64,000 nt of DNA, taken from positions 1,683,573 to 1,747,572 of the forward strand of contig NC_080168.1 of the NCBI RefSeq assembly GCF_950295315.1. Direction: 5' to 3'. The notes beneath the pieces were generated by a model that searched no databases, was not told the origin of the DNA, and worked only from the letters and a program-made list of their open reading frames with translations. A program made the position numbers and the translations under genes. Source of the DNA: Erinaceus europaeus (taxonomy: Eukaryota; Chordata; Mammalia; Eulipotyphla; Erinaceidae). Below are positions 34,301-44,200 of the stretch, piece after piece. Positions within the stretch are counted from its first letter, which is position 1. Each line of letters begins with the position of its first letter.

Positions 34301-35923
34301 GTCAGGAAAACCAGGCTGGTGAGTCTGAGTCATGGAGTCAACAGCTTCAGCTCCCAAGGCCAGAGGAGCAGGACCAGAGCGAGACTGGGGTAGTGGGGAT
34401 GGGTGAGGCCCCGAGCCGGAACAGATGGGGGGAGGGTTACAACCCATTTGATCTTGGTGTCCCTCTGCTAAAGATTTATTTATTCACGGGACGTGTGTGT
34501 GGGAAGGTGGAGCACGTCACTAGAGCAGAGCTCTGGCTCACATGATGCCCCAGAACCAAATGCGGGACCTCATGCTCTTCATCCACCACGACGCCTCCTT
34601 GCACAATTGATTTTTTTGTTTTAATTTTGCAGAGGCCATTTTAGATTCCTAGTGAGGCTTGGTGGCCTCAGAGCCAGTGAGAATAGGCTTCCTCCTGAGT
34701 GTTAGTGCTCCCAGGGCCACGGTGCCCAGTGTGGTGTTATTGTCTGGAAAGTAACGGCCTTTCTGGAAACCCAGTGTATTTGAGAGGCTCAAAGTGGGCT
34801 GTGGGGTTCAAAGGCATTCTGGTGCCTTTGGTGGGTTTGGTCCATTGAGTGAGAGAGAAAGGCACAGAGAAGACACCCCAAAACTTCTGGGTGCTGGGAT
34901 CTTTTCCTGTTATCAGAAGCAGGAGCTAAGTTCTTCTCGGATGTCCATTCCCAGGGTGGCTCAGCAGGGTTCCGGTGCAGGGCAGCACCGTGCCAGGGGC
35001 AGCCCCTGGTGGCAGGACTGGCAGTTAGGGACGGATGCCACAAGAAAGCTCCACCCACAGCGCGCTCTCCAGAGAGCCCCACACGGGCAGGAGGCTGGGC
35101 TCCAGCTGAGAAAGCTGTGGCTTGTTGGGAGCCCTGCCTCAGCCCTGCCCTGGGTGTGGGTGTGGGGGGGGCACCTGATCTCTGGGTTCCCCATGACCGT
35201 GTCACCAGTTTGTGATGCTGACCACAAACAAGCAGTTGTTTGCCAACAAAATAGGTTTCTCCAGAGAGGACCAGAGCCACACAGGTGCCGAGGCTAGACA
35301 CACCTCCAGAAGCTGCTGGGGGCCTCCCACTGCTCAGGGAGCCCCTTTGGAGGGGCAGGCAGGTCTGCGAGTGGGGACGAGTCAGGCTGCTTCCCAGGCA
35401 CGTGGCGCCACCTCCTGGCACCCCGTGCCACCACTGGACCGCTTCCCGTCCCCAAGGCTCTGGGGAGCCAGGGTGCTCAGCTTTCTGTGGTGACACGAGA
35501 GCCTTGCCCATTCTTGCTTTGCTCAGGGCCTCACTTCCACTGAAGTGGCAGCATAATGTCACCAGACCTCTGCCACCGCAGCATGCCCGGTTCACACTCC
35601 CACTCTAATGGGAGACCTGAGGACGGCGTCAGAGGAGGGGGATGGAGCCCTCTGCTGTGGTCTCCATGGCGACCAGAGGATGGAGCCTTCTGCCTGGATG
35701 TCTGTGGTGGTCACTGAGGGGGAGGGAGCACTGTCCCAGCTCCCAAGTGGGTACTGGCGGGGTGGGAGAGCAGGCAGGGTGGCCGGGCGCACAGGTGCTG
35801 CCCCTTCTCCCCACCCTATGTCTGACGAGGCATGACCTCATTTCTCCAGATTCTTCTGACGTAGAGCGGCTGGAAAGATTCTTTGATTCGGAAGATGAAG
35901 ACTTTGAGATCTTGTCCCTTTGA
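10787..35923 (+). CDS. ATG4B: Cysteine protease ATG4B (autophagy)
   Basis: Coding exons: 10787..10796, 24347..24448, 24534..24605, 26310..26408, 26690..26791, 27201..27273, 27630..27709, 30513..30724, 31023..31101, 31211..31356, 32527..32583, 32890..32983, 35850..35923. All phases agree and all introns are GT-AG. The total is 1,200 nt, or 399 aa against 393 in human; the difference is a six-residue gain in exon 8. The family cleaves pro-LC3/GABARAP after the C-terminal glycine and removes lipidated forms from membranes in the cytosol. The catalytic triad is visible: Cys74 in GWGCMLRCG, and Asp284 and His286 in LDPH (human 278 and 280). The N-terminal LIR-like YDTL (8-11) and C-terminal LIR FEIL (394-397), just before the stop, are both kept. 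The gene is fired from the promoter shared with THAP4. Identification is very secure. Confidence 0.98.
11216..11830. repeat. C-rich minisatellite in ATG4B intron 1
   Basis: Irregular tandem CCCTGTCCC/CTCTGACCCCTGTCCC units on the plus strand, with almost no A. A larger repeat of about 194 bp is visible: GTCCCGTTCTGTGTCCCCG recurs at 11254 and 11446, and TCCGACCAGTTCCGTGTCCC at 11361 and 11557. Long open frames across it on both strands arise from the repeat. Confidence 0.9.
11980..12125 (-). repeat. SINE, type 3 (reverse)
   Basis: Reverse copy with GGACTGAACTCAGGGCCTCA and CCAGCTCCCGGGCCAC, preceded by a long T/CT run at 11939-11986. Confidence 0.85.
12126..13334. other. ATG4B intron 1, non-repetitive segment
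   Basis: GC-rich single-copy-looking DNA with no exon or named element recognised. Confidence 0.5.
13335..21020. repeat. 7.7 kb adenine-poor minisatellite with higher-order repeats, ATG4B intron 1
   Basis: The basic units are 10-mers CTGGGCTGTC, CTGGGCTGTG and CTGAGCTGTC plus an 11-mer CTGGTGCTGTC. A is nearly absent on the plus strand. Rare variants mark higher-order copies: GTGCTGCCCTGG followed by the same string of variants starts at 13507, 15289, 16804 and 18504 (periods 1782, 1515, 1700), and CTGTCCGGAGCTG occurs once per copy near 14964, 16459, 18159 and 19834. From about 19920 a second type with a 279 bp period appears (GTTCTGGGGCCGTCC at 19925 and 20204), then a less ordered tail to 21020. 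A TG microsatellite follows at once. Confidence 0.97.
21020..21056. repeat. TG microsatellite
   Basis: A TG run with one interruption, abutting the right end of the large minisatellite. Confidence 0.9.
21606..21926 (+). repeat. SINE, type 1 (long form)
   Basis: Full copy including the 3' block GCAGGCACTGAGCTCCAGC and an AAATAAAT tail. Confidence 0.9.
22170..22420 (+). repeat. SINE, type 2, split by TG/CG microsatellite
   Basis: The body is interrupted at 22250-22337 by alternating TG then CG dinucleotides, a Z-DNA-prone run, before CACGAGCAGGAAGCAGTGC. Confidence 0.75.
22420..22655 (+). repeat. SINE, type 1
   Basis: GGGAGTCGGGCAGTGGCGCC head, box B GGTTCGAGCCCCGGCTCCC, and CAAGGGCAACAGAAGGGAGT tail. 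Confidence 0.9.
22655..22792 (-). repeat. SINE, type 4 (reverse)
   Basis: GGGGATTGAACCTGGGACTT and GCATAACCATTATGCTATCT mark the reverse type 4 head. Confidence 0.88.
22793..24346. other. ATG4B intron 1, distal segment
   Basis: Apart from the type 4 SINE at 23848-23975 and a weak SINE-like piece at 23735-23835, nothing recognisable was seen before exon 2. Confidence 0.5.
23848..23975 (+). repeat. SINE, type 4
   Basis: GGGCTGTGGAGACAGCATGA head and GCAGGTTCAATCCCCAGC. Confidence 0.85.
24347..24448 (+). CDS. ATG4B: ATG4B coding exon 2
   Basis: Encodes residues 4-38, including the YDTL LIR-like motif and the [16 protein letters not shown] segment, with flanks ccacag and gtgagc. Confidence 0.97.
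24534..24605 (+). CDS. ATG4B: ATG4B coding exon 3
   Basis: Encodes residues 38-62 ([20 protein letters not shown]), with flanks ctctag and gtgagt. Confidence 0.97.
25505..25792 (-). repeat. SINE, type 1 (reverse), left of a pair
   Basis: Full reverse copy ending CTACTGCCCGACTCCC, in ATG4B intron 3. Confidence 0.93.
25795..26085 (-). repeat. SINE, type 1 (reverse), right of a pair
   Basis: Second full reverse copy, abutting the first in the same orientation, ending about 230 bp before ATG4B exon 4. Confidence 0.93.
26310..26408 (+). CDS. ATG4B: ATG4B coding exon 4 (catalytic Cys)
   Basis: Encodes residues 62-95 with catalytic Cys74 in [13 protein letters not shown] pair of adjacent SINEs ends about 230 bp upstream. 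Confidence 0.97.
26690..26791 (+). CDS. ATG4B: ATG4B coding exon 5
   Basis: Encodes residues 95-129 ([20 protein letters not shown] then [13 protein letters not shown]), with flanks ccccag and gtgggt. Confidence 0.97.
   Translation, partial: TGGGCSRRGSQTATSASSTLLWTGRTATTPSTR
27201..27273 (+). CDS. ATG4B: ATG4B coding exon 6
   Basis: Encodes residues 129-153 ([20 protein letters not shown] then AQVLK). The donor is CTCAA/gtacgt; the phase joins AA/G for Lys153. Confidence 0.96.
27630..27709 (+). CDS. ATG4B: ATG4B coding exon 7
   Basis: Encodes residues 153-180 ([20 protein letters not shown] then VMEDI), with flanks ccacag and gtgagt. The following intron is 2.8 kb. Confidence 0.96.
28135..28410 (+). 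repeat. SINE, type 2 (long form)
   Basis: GGGGCTGGGCAGTGGTGTAC head and a 3' block with AACCCCAGTGATAACCCTGG. Confidence 0.82.
29213..29237. repeat. CTTT microsatellite
   Basis: Six CTTT units. Confidence 0.9.
29818..30045 (+). repeat. SINE, type 2 (long form)
   Basis: CCAGCTGAGCGCACACATTA and CTGGGTTCAAGCCCCCCC, ending CTCAGTGATAACCCTAG. Confidence 0.85.
30513..30724 (+). CDS. ATG4B: ATG4B coding exon 8
   Basis: The largest coding exon, encoding residues 180-250. It includes the variable loop [12 protein letters not shown] between GFPAGAE and PWRPLVLL, six residues longer than the human VTNRPS, and then [19 protein letters not shown]. Confidence 0.96.
31023..31101 (+). CDS. ATG4B: ATG4B coding exon 9
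   Basis: Encodes residues 251-277 ([20 protein letters not shown] then YFIGYM), with flanks cccacag and gtgagt. Confidence 0.97.
31211..31356 (+). CDS. ATG4B: ATG4B coding exon 10 (catalytic Asp and His)
   Basis: Encodes residues 277-325. Asp284 and His286 sit in [16 protein letters not shown]. Flanks are ttcccag and gtgcgt. Confidence 0.97.
32527..32583 (+). CDS. ATG4B: ATG4B coding exon 11
   Basis: Encodes residues 326-344 ([19 protein letters not shown]), with flanks ttccag and gttggt. Confidence 0.96.
32890..32983 (+). CDS. ATG4B: ATG4B coding exon 12
   Basis: Encodes residues 345-376 ([20 protein letters not shown] then [11 protein letters not shown]), with flanks gacag and gtgagt. 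The next intron (2.9 kb) looks largely non-repetitive apart from one degenerate SINE at 34468-34610. Confidence 0.97.
34468..34610 (-). repeat. SINE, type 3 (reverse, degenerate)
   Basis: AAAGATTTATTTATTCACGG and CACATGATGCCCC are recognisable; the rest has diverged. Confidence 0.55.
35850..35923 (+). CDS. ATG4B: ATG4B coding exon 13 and stop
   Basis: Encodes residues 376-399. It contains the acidic [16 protein letters not shown] tail with the FEIL LIR and the serines equivalent to human Ser383 and Ser392 (here 389 and 398). The stop codon is TGA at 35921-35923. Confidence 0.98.
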
Positions 35924-36156
35924 AAGGCCCAGGCCTGGGACGGTCTCCACGGCTCTCACTGGGGGCACCCAGCCTGGCCACGGGGTGCTCGGGCGGGCCA
36001 TCCCATCGCACCCATCCAGCTGCCCCCGCCAGTGCCCCTCTGCCGGGACCGGGGCCTTACCGGGAGCGGGCCTGCTGGTCCCAGGGGCGCCCCACACTGC
36101 CAGCCCCGCACCGCCGCTGTCCGCTTCTGAGCCCTGTGCTCTGGGTCTGCTTTGGG

Positions 36157-36162
36157 ATTAAA
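36157..36162 (+). terminator. ATG4B: ATG4B polyadenylation signal (ATTAAA)
   Basis: ATTAAA lies 234 bp after the stop and is followed by a GT/CT-rich stretch. This gives a short 3' UTR ending near 36180, the only plausible signal before the convergent DTYMK end. Confidence 0.75.
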
Positions 36163-36180
36163 GTCCTGCTCCGCGTCCTC

Positions 36181-38030
36181 CACACAGACACGTGTTTCTG
36201 TTGGGCGAGCCTCAGGTCAGAGGTGGAAGAGACACTCAGAAGACATGTCCGCAGCCCAAGGGCTACCTCAGGATGGCGGGAGGAAGCAGGACCCCGGGGT
36301 TCTCTGGCTTGGGGAGGAAGCTGCCACGGTGCGGCAGAAACCCAAAGATGGCGCTTGAGTGAGGACAGATGGCCAGCTTCAGGTGAAGGCCGCACTTCAC
36401 GGGATCCCTGTCCCCAGACATGCCTGCTGCTGGCTTGCTGGTCCCAGCCGCCCCTGGATGGGCAGCGGGGTCGGGCAGGGCCCTGGCCTTGTGGTACGGC
36501 AAGAGTCCACCAGCCACTGTGTCAGCTGGGGTTCCAGAACCTTTTCAGCAGTGACTGCCCGCGGCCAGCACGCGTCCTGGGGGCAGGAAGCCTGAGCAGG
36601 CGCAGAGGGGCCTTTTGCTGCCCCCCCACCCTCCAGGGCCACCTCCCACTAAGTTATTTCTCCCCTTCTGCACCCTTCCCAGCAGGCTGGAGGTGGGACA
36701 TGGCTGGGACTTTCACGTGCTGGAAAAGGCTTATGGAAGAAGGTTCATTCTTAGTAGCGTAGTTTGCAATTCTTAACTGCAAATAATAAGTTTCAGTAGA
36801 AAACAGGCCTGGTGTGTGTCCCTTCTTCCGTCTCCCATGATGGGGGTGGGGGTGGGGGTGGGAATGAGGCAGGATGGTTCTGGCTGGGCAGAGGGAAGGT
36901 TCTGGTTTGACCCCACACAGGGGAGCTGGGGGTAGGGGCTCCACAGACCACCAGGCCACTGTTCCCAGAAAGGAGGTGTGCCCTGCTACTCAGCCATGCA
37001 TGGCCCCTGGCTAGCTGCTCCCAAAAGTCTAGGAGGGACTGTGGGGTGACCTGACCCACCTCCCAGTCCCTGCTAAGGTATGTGGAAACATAACACACAC
37101 CTCAAGCACCCAGTCTGAGCCTGAGCCGACAGCTGCCCTCAGGAACCTGGGGGCAGGGACCCTCTGTTCACTGCTGGTTCTGTTGGGGCTTGTGGCTCTC
37201 TGGGGCCCAGTTATCTGCTCAGCAGAGACCCGGCAGGTTCCTGCTGGCAGACGGCAGATGTTCTGGGTATATGCCATGTGCCATCCAGCCACCAAGTTCT
37301 AGAACACACCATGAGCCGAACCATTTCTGCTCCTGTCTGGACTGGAGTTCGGTGTAAGCAGTGAGCCAGGGCCCGCCATCCAGTGCGGGAGTTCAAACCC
37401 TGGGCCAGGCACATGCCTTGCAGAGCTGCCTCAGCCCCCAGCGCTGACTGCGGGTGGCTCATGTGCCCCTGCTGGACCATTTCTGCCTCTTGCCCCCCAC
37501 CCCAACTACACAACCCCATCTTGCCCAGGCCACAGAGTTCTCGTCCAGCCTCCCCAGCTGCAGCCGAGGTGCTCAGTAGAGTCTTCGGCGCCAGGCTGCA
37601 GCCCTGGCTCACCGATCATCAGCAGGTCCTGCATCAGCCCAGGCCACTGCAGGCTGCCGTCTCCCCGACAAACCCACCCATTTCATTTCAGCCTGCTGGC
37701 CACTGTGGTCACCAAGTAGATAGGCCCTCTGGGCCAGGAAAGTCCCTCCACATGCAGAGTGGTAGCTATCCCTTGTCAAGTGGCCTTACCCACTCAACAA
37801 GCTGCAGCCGGGACTGCTCCCTGCTTGAGCACCCAGCAGCAGCCACTCCTGTCACCAGCCTGTCCCCACTGCCTCACAAGGAATACCCCACTCTGTCCGC
37901 ACGCCACTGCACCTCCTGAGCCCGGGTGGGGCACGGTGGGTGTTCCCCTGGCCTTTAGGATCCCGAGGTCGGGTGTGGGCAGGATGCCCAGCCAACCAGA
38001 TATGGTGGGGCCCGACGGCATGTAGGGCAC
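36181..38030. other. Convergent intergenic interval ATG4B-DTYMK
   Basis: No exon or SINE is recognised here. The only structure seen is a G-run at 36842-36862 (three GGGGGT units plus GGG), able to form a G-quadruplex on the plus strand. Confidence 0.6.
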
Positions 38031-38051
38031 CAGCACAGCCCAGATCACACC

Positions 38052-38057
38052 TTTATT
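38052..38057 (-). terminator. DTYMK: DTYMK polyadenylation signal (AATAAA)
   Basis: TTTATT on the plus strand is AATAAA in the gene direction, 97 bp after the stop. The mRNA would end near 38030, leaving about 1.85 kb to the ATG4B end. Confidence 0.8.
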
Positions 38058-38153
38058 AGCATGTGACTTTCTCGGGTCAGGGGTCTTGGACGTCCTCCAG
38101 GGGACAGAGGCTGGCCTGCAGCCCTGCATCCCCAGCAGTACCTTCAGTACTCA

Positions 38154-38264
38154 TCACTGCCACAGTGTCCCCAGTGGTGTCTGCGCCGTGGCCCGGATGG
38201 TTTCCTCTGACAGCTTGCAGATCTCCTTGTGGACATCTTCGATGCTCCGGGAGGCGTCCACCAT
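38154..38264 (-). CDS. DTYMK: DTYMK coding exon 5 and stop
   Basis: Encodes residues 176-211 ([20 protein letters not shown] ... TLWQ). The stop codon is TGA at 38156..38154. Confidence 0.97.
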   Translation of the reverse strand: MVDASRSIEDVHKEICKLSEETIRATAQTPLGTLWQ

Positions 38265-41200
38265 CTGTGTGGGGTACAGGGAGTGGCAGTAGCTGGGTCT
38301 GTCCCCGGTGTGGCTGAGATGGAGCTGGGCTCTGGGCGGGCAGGTGGGGGACCCGACCATGGCGCAGCACCAGCACCCAGCCCTGCTCCTCACAGGCATG
38401 GGGCAGCGTCTGCACAGCCACACCCTGGGCCTCGGCCCAGATGCCCACCAGAAGTGGCAAGCTGTGTGGGGAAGCCGAGCTTGGGTTCGAGGCATCCCTG
38501 TGGACGGCGGTTATCACCCTGACACTCCCAGCAGGCTGAGTGCTCTTCCCGCAGCCCCCGGGGTGCAGGTGTGCCCAGGAGTGCCAGGTCGGCTCCCACC
38601 GGTCTCCAGAGCTCTGGGAAGGCCGCCACTGCCACCCGAGTGCAGGTGGCATCACAGCACTGGGCAGTCCTCCGCCTGCACCCATGGCTAAGAGCAGCAC
38701 CCCCCCAACTCACAGCCAGCCTGGTTGTGCTTCCCAGGTGCTGGACAGGATGCTAAAGGGATTTTCAGGTGGGAGCTGGGGGAATAGTGGTTCTGTAAAC
38801 CATCTTTCCTGCAGAGGCACCACTGGAAGCTGGACTAGAGGTGGTCAGCCAACAGAGCTGGTCTGGAGGGAAGCAGCAAATGGCTCCCGGGAAAAGGGAG
38901 CTGACGGAGAACTGAGCCGAGCCTGGCAAGGCGCTGAGGCCGCTCGGTCCATGCCGGGGACGTTGGGGAGACACCTGAGACGGCTGCAGCCGCGTGACCA
39001 GGCCTGCCGCACGAGAACCTGAAGCTCTGGGTTATGGAGTGCATGCCCTCACCTGCCAGTTGAGGGAGGGGTCCCCCATGAGCTGCTGGAAGCGCTGCAG
39101 TGCCCGTTCCTGGAAGGGCCTGTTCTCATAGCGCTCGTGGCCAAACTCGCCCCGCGCGGCAGCCTCCGCCAGATGCAGGTGCAGGAACACCACCAGGTCC
39201 GGTTTGGGGAGCCCCACGTCTGGCTGCTTGCACCAGTCCAGGGAGAAGTTCTGCAACGGTAAGCCACGTGCTACGTGAGGGGACGCACGCCATGTCAGCT
39301 CCTCCAGCTCGTGGATGGCGTGAGGGAGAGGCCCGCTGGTCGGATTCCCGGGGTCTCAGGGGTCCACGCACCGCCCCCGTCTGCCCTTGCCCTCGGCCGG
39401 CAGGGGAGGTTCTCCGGCGGATACCCAGGTCACCACTCCCCCGGCCGTCACCCTGTCCACTCTGCAAACACCATCCCACTCCTGGAGGGAGAGCAGAATC
39501 CAGGGTCTGAGGCCCTCAGAGCTCAGCCCACAGCCATTCCCGTGGTCCAGCTCTGATGAGCTGTGAGTGACCACACCCACGGGGGCTGGAGGAACAAACA
39601 GGCCGGGCCTGCAGGAGCCACTGTGGAGGGGGTCTGCTGGAATCCCTGCCTGCAGGGAAAGTCAATGGCCGAGAGATCTGAGCCTCTGGGGACGACCTCG
39701 GCTATGGAGAGCCCGGGACCCTGGAAGGCGGGCGGCGTTCCAGGGGGACTAACTTCTGTCTGGATGCGACTGTTTCTATGAAGTTGTTCTGGGGGAAGCA
39801 CTGGACCCTCCAGCATGAGATCCTGAGTCCCAGCCCCAATATTGCATGTGTGAAAGTGATACTCCCATCCCAACACAAATCAGTTTGTTACTTGACTTTA
39901 TTGCCACCCTGGGGCTTGGTGCCAGCACTATGAAGTCATTGCTCCCGGTGGCCATTTTTCTTCTTTTTCCCCTTTCAATTTATTTGACGGGACGGCAGTT
40001 GAGAGGGGAGGGGAAACATCTGCAGACCTGCTTCAGGCCTTGTGAAGCACCCCCTCCCGCTGGTGAGGAGCGGGGCTCGAAACCGGGTCCCTGCACACAG
40101 CAACATACGCACTCAACCAGGTGCGCCACCGCCAGGCCTCCAGATACATCAGTGTTAACTGGCACAAGGTGGGGCAGTGCTTTCCATGCGCAGGACCTAG
40201 GCGTGAGCCCCAGCAGGGCAGCACAGCAGAGGGGAGGCTTCAGGGGACAGTCTCCTTCCCTCGCTCCGTCTCTGGGGAGTTAGCACACGGCTCTGGAGAT
40301 GACAAGTTCATTTTATTTTTAATAAAATGCTTGTGAAATGCCAGTTTCCAGGCGCCGCCATGTGAGCTGCTTGACACAGTACCAGCTTCGCAGGAAATTC
40401 AGCACAGCTGGACTCTCCAGGCCAAACTGAAACCATCTTGCCTTTTGCCATGTACAGGGCTTGGGATTAAGCTCTGTGTGGTCTTAATAATATTTACCTG
40501 TGGCCAGGCTCAGAGCCTGACCAATAATAAAAGTAATGACAAAACCTGCACTGCACTCTGTAAGGTTGATCATAAAGGGACAAGTGATATCAGTAATGCA
40601 GAACTTTTCAGGAGGCTCCAAGAGAAAGACTTGTTTTTCCCCTTGTCACACCACTTCCTTTAGTAGTCCCCCTAAAATAGAGAAAGATTGGTGCTTCCCA
40701 CAGTGGAGGGGCCCCCTTACATGGCATAATTAGTAAATAGAAAGTTCTGGTACCCGGCTAGACACAATGGGCCTTTTAACCTACCACCCACCGCTATGCT
40801 TCCACTTCCTTATGCAGGAATAGTGCACAAGAGCCTAGGTCACAAGAGTGAGCACAAAGAAAGATGGATTCCAGTTAGAGAATCCTTTAAAGAGAATCCA
40901 TAAAGAATAACTTTATGGAGCGGCTGGGCAGGTCAGCACCACCTTGGTGCCTTCCCGGTACGGAACAAAACAAAACCCCTTGATCAAACAATGGAACAGA
41001 TTTTATGGAAAATGGGCTGCTCAGTTTGTTTAAGGCCCCTAGAAACCTAACAAGCTTGAACTGTCTATGAACCCCGGCTTCTGCTGCATAGAGGCAGGAG
41101 GATGGCATAAACATACAGGTAGAATCTTAATCCTAACCAATAGGACACCTGCCTAGCACACAGGTACAGGAATAACAAAAGACACAGAAACTGTGATCGG

Positions 41201-44200
41201 GAGTCGGGTGGTAGCGCAGTGGATTACGTGCACGTGGTGCAAAGCGCAAGGACCAGCATAAGGATCCCAGTTCTAGCCCCCGGCTCCCCACCTGCAGAGG
41301 AATTGCTTCACAGGCGGTGACGCAGATGTCTGTCTTTCTCACCCCCTCCCTGTCTTCCCCTCTTCTTTCCATTTCTCTCTGTCCTATCCAACACAACGAC
41401 ATCAATAACAACAACAATGATAACTACAGAAATAAAACAAGGGCAACAAAAATAAAAGGGAATAAATAAATACTAAAAACAAAACAAAACTGATGTGATC
41501 TCTAGGGAGGAAAAACACCCCTGGAATGTAAATGTTCCACGAAGCAGGAAATATTCCCTACCCATACTGTTCTTACTGGGTGATTTTTGTTTTGATGATC
41601 TAAGCCTTATGAGACTATAAAGTTCTACCTGAGCACGGCGGAGACGCCTGCTTGAGCCTGATTCAGCACCAGCTCACTTGTCTCTCGTTCTTCCTCATGC
41701 ACACTGATGCTCCTCCTCCTTCAGGACCCCTGAGACCTGCTGGGGCTGGCCCCCGGCGGGCGGGGTGTGGGGTGCAGGAAGAGGGAGGCGACTCACGCCC
41801 CAGTGGAACACTGGTTCTATGGGAAACTCGGCTGGGACACTGCCCGGTGAGGTGCAGGTGGGCAGCACTCACCTCTTTGGCGCTGGTGAAGGCGACCCCT
41901 GAGAAGGCATATCTGTCTACCACGAGCGTGATGCCCTGCTGCAGCTTCTCCTTCATCAGCGGCCTGGAAGGAGAGGGTGGGTCGGGGACTGGGCCAGGGG
42001 CAGATGAGACCAGCCTGGGCCTGGCAGTGGTGCCCAGGGGCTTGGGGGGATCCTAAAAACCAGGGCGAGGCTGCTGAGACTGCGCCACACACGCATGGAA
42101 AAGCCGGCTTCCAGAGGAGTTTCCTGGCTTCCGAACAAAGGCAGCTGTCCCAGTGGCCAGAGGAAGCTCTGAGACCATGGCGCCTTCAGACATTTACCAG
42201 GACACCAACAAGTGACTGACGCAGCAGACAACTGGGACGGCCATACAGGGCACACCCAGACGGCCCCCAAAGGACACGGAGGCTCTTCCCTGACTGTTCC
42301 TAGACTCGGGATTGCTGTGGCCAGAGTGACACATTTCTCATTTTTTCTGAAATGATTTTCAAGTCAGGAAGTAAGAGGACAGCTGAGCTGTGGCAGAAGA
42401 AGATCCCCTGGCTTCCAGGAGAGAGTTCTAAATCTTGCAGCTGGGGAAAAGGCTCATCTGGAAGGCAGAGTGCTGGCCCCTCACAGCTGAGATATGATTC
42501 TTGGCATCATATGTACTGAACGGTGCTCTCGCTTCTCACCCTCGTGCACGGGTCTAAATAAAAGAAGTCATTCCCTAACACTACCATAAGCCAGAGCTGA
42601 GCAGTGCTCTGATAAAAAGAAAAGAAAAGAAACAAACAATGAAACTACGCCAAGTCAAGTCTACTTGTCAAAGGAGAGGGCAGGGAGGAGAAGCACTAAC
42701 AGCACCCTGTGGGACCTCAGGTGCTGGGCATGAGCGAGGTCTGGCCCCTAGCACCCACCCCGCCGCTCAGAGCCCAGAGGAGGCTGAGGAGGGTGCATTA
42801 CACGTGCTCCCAGCGGTTTGCAGAGAAAAGCAAGTGCACGGAGTGGTCCTCCACCTCTTTCTTCTTCTCCAAGTAAGAACCCAGAAGTTTGCCAATTTCA
42901 GTTGATCGTTCTGAAAAGAGAATGTGGAAAAAAAGAAACAAGTAAGAGTAAGGTCAGGCTTGCTTCCACGAACCAGAGTCCAGTTGAGGCCAAACTCCTG
43001 CCCCTACTCAGGTCAGACTCTAGTTTTGTCTCAAAAAGTATTTATGAGGTGTGAGCAGCTCAAGGTTAGAATAAGCAGAATCAAGGGAGCTTTGATTCAG
43101 TTCCCCCGCTGGTTTTATCTAGTGGTGGAGTTGCTTTCAGAAGTATGTTTTTCTTTTTCTTTTTCCATCGAGAGGAGAGACCGCACAGCCCCACCCCAGT
43201 CTTCATGAAGCACCCCCACTGCATGCTGCTCCCAGGTGGTGGCCTGGTGGCCAGGACTTGACCCCAGGTCCTTACGCACAGCAAAGCACCTGCTCCAGCA
43301 GTGAGCTGCCCCACCCCCATCACACCCACGTCAAATCACGCTCTTTCTTAAGAGAGTCAGAGACAGCTCGCAGGGCAGGGTGCCTCTCATGCTGTGCATG
43401 TGTGCCAAGTGTGACCCCTGGCACCGCTCTGGAAAGCTCCTCTGGGTGTTGTGGTGTCCCCTACTGTACTGGAATGAAAAAAGCAGCCCGGAAGCAGTGA
43501 AATCCTGCACGCACAAGGCTCTTGATAAGAGCTCTCAGAGACCAGACTGCTGTTCAACCCCCACCCCCAAAACAGCTGGGGATTCGTGCGAGGTGGCACC
43601 ACTCAGCTCCTTGGTTGTGGGGACGTTTCGGGTGCACATGTGGCAGACGCATCACAGCATCTGCGCCAAGCAGCACAGACCGAAATGGAGAAAAACAACT
43701 GTGGGGGACCTGCTTAACTGCTCACATTACAGCGTGCAAGGGACTCAGGTTCAAGACCCCGGTCCCCACCTGCGGGGGGAAAAGCTTCACGCCTGGTGAA
43801 GCAGGGCTGCAGGGGTCTCTCTGTCTCGACCTCTCCTCCTCAATTTGTCCGTCTCTATCCAACAATAAATAAAGAAATTAGAAACAAGTGAGCACGGGAG
43901 GCGTGGCCACCCAGGAGCAGTTAATATGGAGGGGGGCAGAGGGCTTCCCTGCTAGCAACGTCCCGAGCCCCCCCATCTCGGCTGAACCCCAACTTCTGTT
44001 AGGGGTGAATGCCCCGCGGGCGCGCAGGGGCCCTGACAGCAGCTCTCACCCACCACGCGTGCACTGCTGGACGGGTTCCCAATCCACCCGTCCCTCTGGC
44101 CTCCATCCTGGCCCCAGCACTCCCGCCTCTGTCCGTCCAGCTCTTCTGCCTCTCGCGGACCTCCCAGGCCTGCTGCAGGCCTCTGCCCCATCTTTTGGCG

